Assembly: GCA_035944555.1 (NCBI GenBank)
Contig: DASZAY010000005.1
Span: forward strand, 1 to 64,000
Direction of reading: 5' to 3'
Origin: CADCWK01 sp035944555
GTDB lineage: Bacteria > Chloroflexota > Chloroflexia > Thermomicrobiales > UBA6265
Length of the DNA: 64,000 nucleotides
Shown here: piece by piece, positions 60,035 through 64,000 of the stretch
Layout: the number at the start of each line of letters is the position of its first letter
Numbering within the stretch: position 1 is the stretch's first letter
Made by a program: the position numbers and the translations under genes
The notes under the pieces: generated by a model
The model's database searches: none
What the model was told of the DNA's origin: nothing
What the model saw: the letters and a program-made list of their open reading frames with translations, nothing else

Positions 60035-60910
60035 ATGGATACGGAGCAGACGATGACCCGGAACCTCGAAACCGTGACCTGCTATCAGCCCCAGCGCTCG
60101 CGGATGGCCGCGCGCGTCATCGCCCCGGTTGCCGGGCTGGCGATGCTCGCGTTGGTGGCGGCGCCGGCGACCAACGCCGAAGCGTCCTCTGCCATGAGCT
60201 TCTACGCGGCCCCGGCCGCCGGCCTGGACCCGGAACTCGACACCGACAGCGATGGCCTGACCGACGTCCTAGAGCTCGAGATCGGCACGGACATCTACGA
60301 TCAGGACAGCGACACCGACCTCGTCCTCGACGGGGAAGAGGTCAACGAGTACGGCACCAACCCGCTCGCGGCCGACTCCGATGAGGACGGCTGGGGCGAC
60401 GGCGACGAGATCAATGGCGGCACCGACCCCAACGATCCGGAGGACAACCCCGGCACTGACATCACCCTCGACGGCGACCAGGACGGACTGATGGACGAGC
60501 GGGAGCTCGAGATCGGGACGGACCCGGAGGTCTTTGACACCGACGGTGACGGACTGGGCGACGGGGCGGAGCTTGACGGCTGGCTGACCGACCCGCTCAA
60601 GGCCGATACCGATGGTGACGGCTTCGACGACGGCGAGGAACTGCTCGTCTACGGGACCGACCCGCGCGACGCGGATGACTTCCCCAGCGATTCCGCCGAG
60701 CCGAGCGCTCAGCCGAGCAGTGAGCCCACCAGCCAGCCCAGCACCAGCGCCAAGCCGAACACCGGCGGGCAGCAGGGTCCTGTGGCCGGCCTGCCGAGCA
60801 CCGGCACCGGTGACGCGGCGACGACGGGCACGACGGGGCTCATGGCCCTGATCGCCGGCTCCCTGGCCGCCGCCGGGGCTGCCTTCGGCCTGCGCCGCCG
60901 GACGGCCTAA
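60035..60910 (+). CDS. LPSTG-anchored surface protein with calcium-binding thrombospondin-3-like repeats
   Basis: 291 residues from ATG 60035 (an ATG at 60053 with GGAG before it is an alternative). Signal peptide about 24-54 (MAARVIAPVAGLAMLALVAAPATNAEAS). The mature region has about six Asp/Gly-rich repeats of the D-x-D-x-D-G-L-x-D type (DTDSDGLTDVLELEIGTD, DSDEDGWGDGDEINGGTDPNDPED, DTDGDGLGDGAELDGW, DTDGDGFDDGEELL), which bind calcium. A Ser/Pro/Thr linker follows, then LPSTG, a hydrophobic segment (LMALIAGSLAAAGAAFG) and RRR tail: a sortase cell-wall sorting signal. No sortase lies in the window. Confidence 0.88.
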   Translation: MDTEQTMTRNLETVTCYQPQRSRMAARVIAPVAGLAMLALVAAPATNAEASSAMSFYAAPAAGLDPELDTDSDGLTDVLELEIGTDIYDQDSDTDLVLDGEEVNEYGTNPLAADSDEDGWGDGDEINGGTDPNDPEDNPGTDITLDGDQDGLMDERELEIGTDPEVFDTDGDGLGDGAELDGWLTDPLKADTDGDGFDDGEELLVYGTDPRDADDFPSDSAEPSAQPSSEPTSQPSTSAKPNTGGQQGPVAGLPSTGTGDAATTGTTGLMALIAGSLAAAGAAFGLRRRTA

Positions 60911-60932
60911 TCCATCACACGCCCCTGCACTC

Positions 60933-60965
60933 CCACCCCCGCCGGGATCATCCCGGCGGGGGTGG
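60933..60965 (+). terminator. Rho-independent terminator of the LPSTG protein gene
   Basis: CCACCCCCGCCGGGA (60933-60947) and its complement (60951-60965) form a perfect 15-bp stem around a 3-nt loop, followed by TCCGTTTT, 23 nt after the stop codon. Confidence 0.9.
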
Positions 60966-61029
60966 TCCGTTTTCGCGCCATACCGTGCGACCATGCCGAC
61001 GTCCTGTCGCCACGACGCTGGAGGGCGCG

Positions 61030-61845
61030 ATGTCCCTACTGATCTGGAACGAATCCACCCGCGACGAGATCCGCGCCGTGATCGCGGATGCCGTCGTCGT
61101 GCTGCCAACCGGCGCGACCGAGCAGCACGGTCCCCACCTCGTCACCGGCCATGACACGTTCGCGGTAGGGGAGATCGCCCGCCGGGCCGCCGCCCGCGCC
61201 GCGGAACGGACGGACGTCATCCTGGCGCCTGCCCTCCCCTTCGGCTCATCCGATCACCACCTGCCGTTCGGCGGCACGCTATCGCTGGCCACGGAGACGT
61301 ATGGGCAGGTCATCCGTGACCTGGTCCGCTCGATGATCGCCGGTGGGGCGCGGCGCGTGTTCCTGCTCAACGGCCACGGCGGCAATCGCGAACTCAACCA
61401 GCTGGTCGCCCGCGACGTCGCCCGTGAGCAGCCATTGGACAAGCGGGTCGCCATCGCCGCCGCGTCGTACTGGGAAATCGCTGACGCCGCCCTCGCCGCC
61501 GCCCCGGAATTCGCCAGCGTCCGCCGTCCGGGCCACGCCGGCCTCTTCGAGACGGCGACGATGCTCGCGATGGATCCTCGACAGGTCCGCGAGCCGCGGC
61601 CAGTCCGCCCGACCGACACCTCGGCCGTCCCGGTGATCCCCGGCACGCGGATCGAGATGACCGGGATGTGGCAGCGCCACGATGGCTGGACCGACCACCC
61701 CGCGCGCGCGACCGCGACGCAGGGCGAGCGGGCGCTGGCGACGATTGTCGACGCCGTAACAGCGGCGCTCATCGACCTCGCCGCCTACCCGCTGGAAAGC
61801 AGGCCCGGTGAGGGTCGTCCGGTCGCATCGCCCGCGTGGGGGTAG
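61030..61845 (+). CDS. Creatininase family amidohydrolase
   Basis: 271 residues from ATG 61030 with GGAGGG upstream. Metal-binding motifs: LPTGATEQHGPHLVTGHDTFAVGEIARRAA (Glu, His and Asp ligands), FLLNGHGGNRELN and RRPGHAGLFETATMLA (His, Glu). Family members include creatinine amidohydrolase and the mycofactocin or riboflavin-type amidases; the substrate here cannot be assigned. Followed 66 nt later by an M20 deacylase gene, so the pair probably works in one degradation or salvage route for amide-containing small molecules. Confidence 0.93.
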   Translation: MSLLIWNESTRDEIRAVIADAVVVLPTGATEQHGPHLVTGHDTFAVGEIARRAAARAAERTDVILAPALPFGSSDHHLPFGGTLSLATETYGQVIRDLVRSMIAGGARRVFLLNGHGGNRELNQLVARDVAREQPLDKRVAIAAASYWEIADAALAAAPEFASVRRPGHAGLFETATMLAMDPRQVREPRPVRPTDTSAVPVIPGTRIEMTGMWQRHDGWTDHPARATATQGERALATIVDAVTAALIDLAAYPLESRPGEGRPVASPAWG

Positions 61846-61911
61846 GATGCCGACAGCGTGATTCCTGCCCGTCGCTTCCCCTCGCCCGCCATGCGAAAGG
61901 CTTTTATCCAG

Positions 61912-63183
61912 ATGTCCACCGATGCCCGCGCCGACGCGATCGCCCGCCTGGAAGCCGCCATCGATGAGCGCCGCGACGAGCTGATCACGCTCGTCGCAGA
62001 CCTGGTCCGGTTCCGGAGCGAGCTGGGCGAGGAAGCGCCGATCCAGCGCTTCGTCCACGATTACCTCGCGGACAGTGGCCTGCCGGCGGAGGCGTGGGAT
62101 GTACCCGAGAAGACGACGTCATTGCCCAATGGTGGCGACAGCGGCGTGCCGTTCGCCGGGCGCCCCAATGTCTCCGCGCGGCGGTCGGGCTCCGGCGGCG
62201 GGCGCTCGCTGATCCTGAACGGGCACGTCGACGTGGTCAGCCCTGAGCCGGTGGCGGCCTGGAGCCACGACCCGTGGGGCGCCGAGATCGTCGGCGACCT
62301 GATGTATGGCCGTGGCGCCTTCGACATGAAGAGCGGCGTGGCGATGAACCTTTTTCTGCCGCGCCTGTTCCGCGATCTCGACATTCCCCTGGCCGGTGAC
62401 CTGATCATCCATAGCGTGATCGAGGAGGAGTGCACCGGCAACGGCACGCTGGCCGCCTCGCTGCGGGACCAGGCCGACGCCGCGATCGTGACCGAGCCGG
62501 AGGGCGGCATGTTCACGCAGGCCCACGTCGGCGTGCTCTGGTTCCGGGTAGCGATCACTGGACGGTCGTGGCACGCGCTGGCCGCCTGGCGCGGGGTGAA
62601 CGCGATCAGCAAGGCGGTCCCGATCATCCAGGCCCTGGAGCGGCTGGACGCCGAGCGCAACCAGGAGCAGCACCCGCTGTTCGCCGGGATCGAGCACCCG
62701 ATCAACCTGAACATCGGCGTGATCCGCGGCGGTGACTGGCCGAGCACGGTTCCTGGCGCCTGCGAACTCCACTGCCGGTTGAGCTTCTACCCCGGCCAAC
62801 CGGTCGAAGAGGTCCGCGCGGCGATCGAGCGGACGGTCGCCGAGGCCGCCGCCGGGGATCCGTGGCTCCGTGATCACCCGCCGTTCGTGAGCTACGACGG
62901 CTTCCAGAGCAGCGGCTCGGTGGTCGACATGGAGGCGCCATCGGTCCGGCTGCTGGGCGAGCACCACCGCCGCGTGACCGGACACACGATGCGGCCCAAG
63001 GTCGGCACCGGGATCAACGACATGCGGTACTACAACTTCCGCGGTATCCCGGCCGGCTGCTACGGCGCGGCCGGCGGCAACGCCCACGCCGCCGACGAGT
63101 TCCTCGACCTGACCTCGATGGCCCCGGCGACCAAGGCGCTGGCCGGCTTCATCGTCGACTGGTGCGGCCTGGCGCCGGATTGA
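61912..63183 (+). CDS. ArgE/DapE family M20 deacylase/peptidase
   Basis: 423 residues from ATG 61912 (alternative ATG 61891). The M20 zinc peptidase pattern is complete: LILNGHVDVVSPEP (His, Asp), YGRGAFDMKSGVAMNLF (Asp), HSVIEEECTGNGTLAA (Glu pair), a lid domain beginning AHVGVLWFRVAITGRSWHALAAWRGVNAI, and the last His in GNAHAADEFLDL. Subfamily members remove acyl groups from N-acyl amino acids or diamines. Co-oriented with the creatininase gene. Confidence 0.94.
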   Translation: MSTDARADAIARLEAAIDERRDELITLVADLVRFRSELGEEAPIQRFVHDYLADSGLPAEAWDVPEKTTSLPNGGDSGVPFAGRPNVSARRSGSGGGRSLILNGHVDVVSPEPVAAWSHDPWGAEIVGDLMYGRGAFDMKSGVAMNLFLPRLFRDLDIPLAGDLIIHSVIEEECTGNGTLAASLRDQADAAIVTEPEGGMFTQAHVGVLWFRVAITGRSWHALAAWRGVNAISKAVPIIQALERLDAERNQEQHPLFAGIEHPINLNIGVIRGGDWPSTVPGACELHCRLSFYPGQPVEEVRAAIERTVAEAAAGDPWLRDHPPFVSYDGFQSSGSVVDMEAPSVRLLGEHHRRVTGHTMRPKVGTGINDMRYYNFRGIPAGCYGAAGGNAHAADEFLDLTSMAPATKALAGFIVDWCGLAPD

Positions 63184-63289
63184 CCCCCGGATAGGCGAGA
63201 CGCTCCTCGCGTCGGAAAGCAGATCGGGCGGCTCTACCCGGCGCGTCGTCGGTATTTCGGCCTGGCACGTCGGCCTCATCCCGCCCTGT

Positions 63290-64000
63290 TCAGGGCTGCG
63301 GCTGCACCCGGGTCAGGGCCGGGACGACGTGCTGGCCGAAGACTTCGATGAACTCGGGCTGGTTCAGTCCGACGTTGTGCAGGTAGAAGTGCTCGACGCC
63401 AAGCTCGATATCCTCCCGCATCCACTGGAGATGGCGCGCGGGATCGGACGAGATCCGGACAAACTGGTCCATGTGGTCAGGCCGGACGAACTGCGCGGCT
63501 TCCTCGAACAGGATCGGGTGATGCAGCTCCTGCTGGACGGCCGGCGACGCGGTGGTGAATCGCCAGTTGTTGAAGGCGTTGGTCCGGGCCTCATCGTCGG
63601 TGTCAGCCCACGAGAGATGGACCTGCAACGCGATCGGCTTGCCCGTGCCGCCGCCCGCCCGGAATGCGTCGAAGATCCCGCGCAGCTTCTCGGGTGGCGC
63701 GTTCACGGTGATCAGCCCGTCGGCCCAGCTGCCGACCCAGGCAGCCGTCTCGGGAGTCAGCGCGGTGCCGAAGATCATCGGTGCCCGCTCGGGCCGGGTC
63801 CAGAGCTGGGCCTCGTGCACGGTCACGTGCCCGTGGTGGGTAACGGCCTCGCCGGCCCAGAGCCGTCGCATGATCTGCGCGCACTCCAGCAACCGCTCCT
63901 GCCGCTCCGCCTTGGGCGGCCATGGTCGCCCGGTGATGTGCTCATTCAGCGCCTGTCCGGTGCCCAGCGCCACCCAGAAACGATCCGGAAACATGCTGGC
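63290..64000 (-). CDS. LLM class F420-dependent oxidoreductase (partial, runs off the window)
   Basis: Partial: the stop codon is at 63290 and the coding region extends past the right edge, so the N-terminus is missing. Residues visible: GTGQALNEHITGRPWPPKAERQERLLECAQIMRRLWAGEAVTHHG, then APMIFGTALTPETAAWVGSWADGLITV, typical of luciferase-like monooxygenases, especially the F420-dependent glucose-6-phosphate dehydrogenase-like branch that reads LGTGxALNEHxxG. Acts as a TIM-barrel flavin or deazaflavin oxidoreductase; substrate unknown. Confidence 0.9.
   Translation of the reverse strand, partial: ASMFPDRFWVALGTGQALNEHITGRPWPPKAERQERLLECAQIMRRLWAGEAVTHHGHVTVHEAQLWTRPERAPMIFGTALTPETAAWVGSWADGLITVNAPPEKLRGIFDAFRAGGGTGKPIALQVHLSWADTDDEARTNAFNNWRFTTASPAVQQELHHPILFEEAAQFVRPDHMDQFVRISSDPARHLQWMREDIELGVEHFYLHNVGLNQPEFIEVFGQHVVPALTRVQPQP

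Noticed and set aside
1..64000. tRNA, rRNA, CRISPR arrays, riboswitches and insertion sequences
   Set aside because: Intergenic stretches were scanned by eye for tRNA anticodon arms, regularly spaced repeats, transposase motifs and terminal repeats; nothing convincing was found, though weak examples could be missed without a covariance search.

Overview
The window is about 64 kb of GC-rich (roughly 65-70 percent by eye) bacterial chromosome. It is most likely a member of the Chloroflexota, class Thermomicrobia or a close relative. That placement is an inference from several features: Tat-type lipid-free binding proteins whose mature part begins AQDATPAASP, a PolX with a PHP domain, an F420-type luciferase-like oxidoreductase, PASTA kinases, FakA/DegV genes, and an LPSTG surface protein suggesting a single-membrane envelope. 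No rRNA, tRNA, CRISPR array or insertion sequence was recognised.

Layout. 0-12.4 kb is a mosaic of ordinary genes: a VanW-type envelope protein, a Gly/Ser/Thr-rich PRC-barrel-like protein, a membrane-anchored Mrr-type nuclease, NUDIX, a HTH-PIN toxin-antitoxin-like pair, a FAD oxidoreductase/methyltransferase pair, family-4 uracil-DNA glycosylase, an orphan iron-type binding protein, PaiB and IlvE. 12.5-16.6 kb is a defence/stability island on the minus strand: a single-chain MmeI-like type IIL restriction-modification enzyme with a frameshift at a G7 run, then hicA-hicB-secB-like, which reads as a toxin-antitoxin-chaperone (TAC) operon. 16.7-19.3 kb holds Mrp (Fe-S carrier) and an AI-2E family permease. 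19.5-26.0 kb is a carbohydrate operon (acid-sugar dehydratase of the enolase superfamily, GH38 mannosidase-like, GH127 arabinofuranosidase-like), followed by a badly decayed binding-protein pseudogene. 27.4-30.4 kb holds a PASTA Ser/Thr kinase and an overlapping membrane protein with a dead metallo-beta-lactamase-like fold. 30.4-39.6 kb holds a ThDP-enzyme homologue with eroded cofactor motif, a CvpA-like membrane protein, DUF1905, a PHP-AlbA fusion with a probable non-AUG start, a haloacetate-dehalogenase-like hydrolase, a SnoaL-like protein and a transglutaminase-like protein. 39.7-43.5 kb encodes a heterodimeric ABC exporter. 44-51.4 kb carries FakA, an APH-like kinase, PolX, a GNAT and two tandem DegV/FakB genes.

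51.4-59.9 kb: a sigma-factor/epoxide-hydrolase chimeric remnant, RecG, an ArsR-AHSA1 pair with a visible operator, and then the most striking locus. There a complete Eco29kI-type restriction-modification cassette (vsr, GIY-YIG endonuclease, m5C methyltransferase) lies between the N-terminal and the HNH-containing C-terminal remnants of one broken HNH endonuclease gene. The window closes with DUF429, a calcium-repeat LPSTG protein, a creatininase-family/M20 deacylase pair and a truncated LLM-class oxidoreductase.

All functional assignments rest on motif recognition in the translated sequence; no database search was possible.
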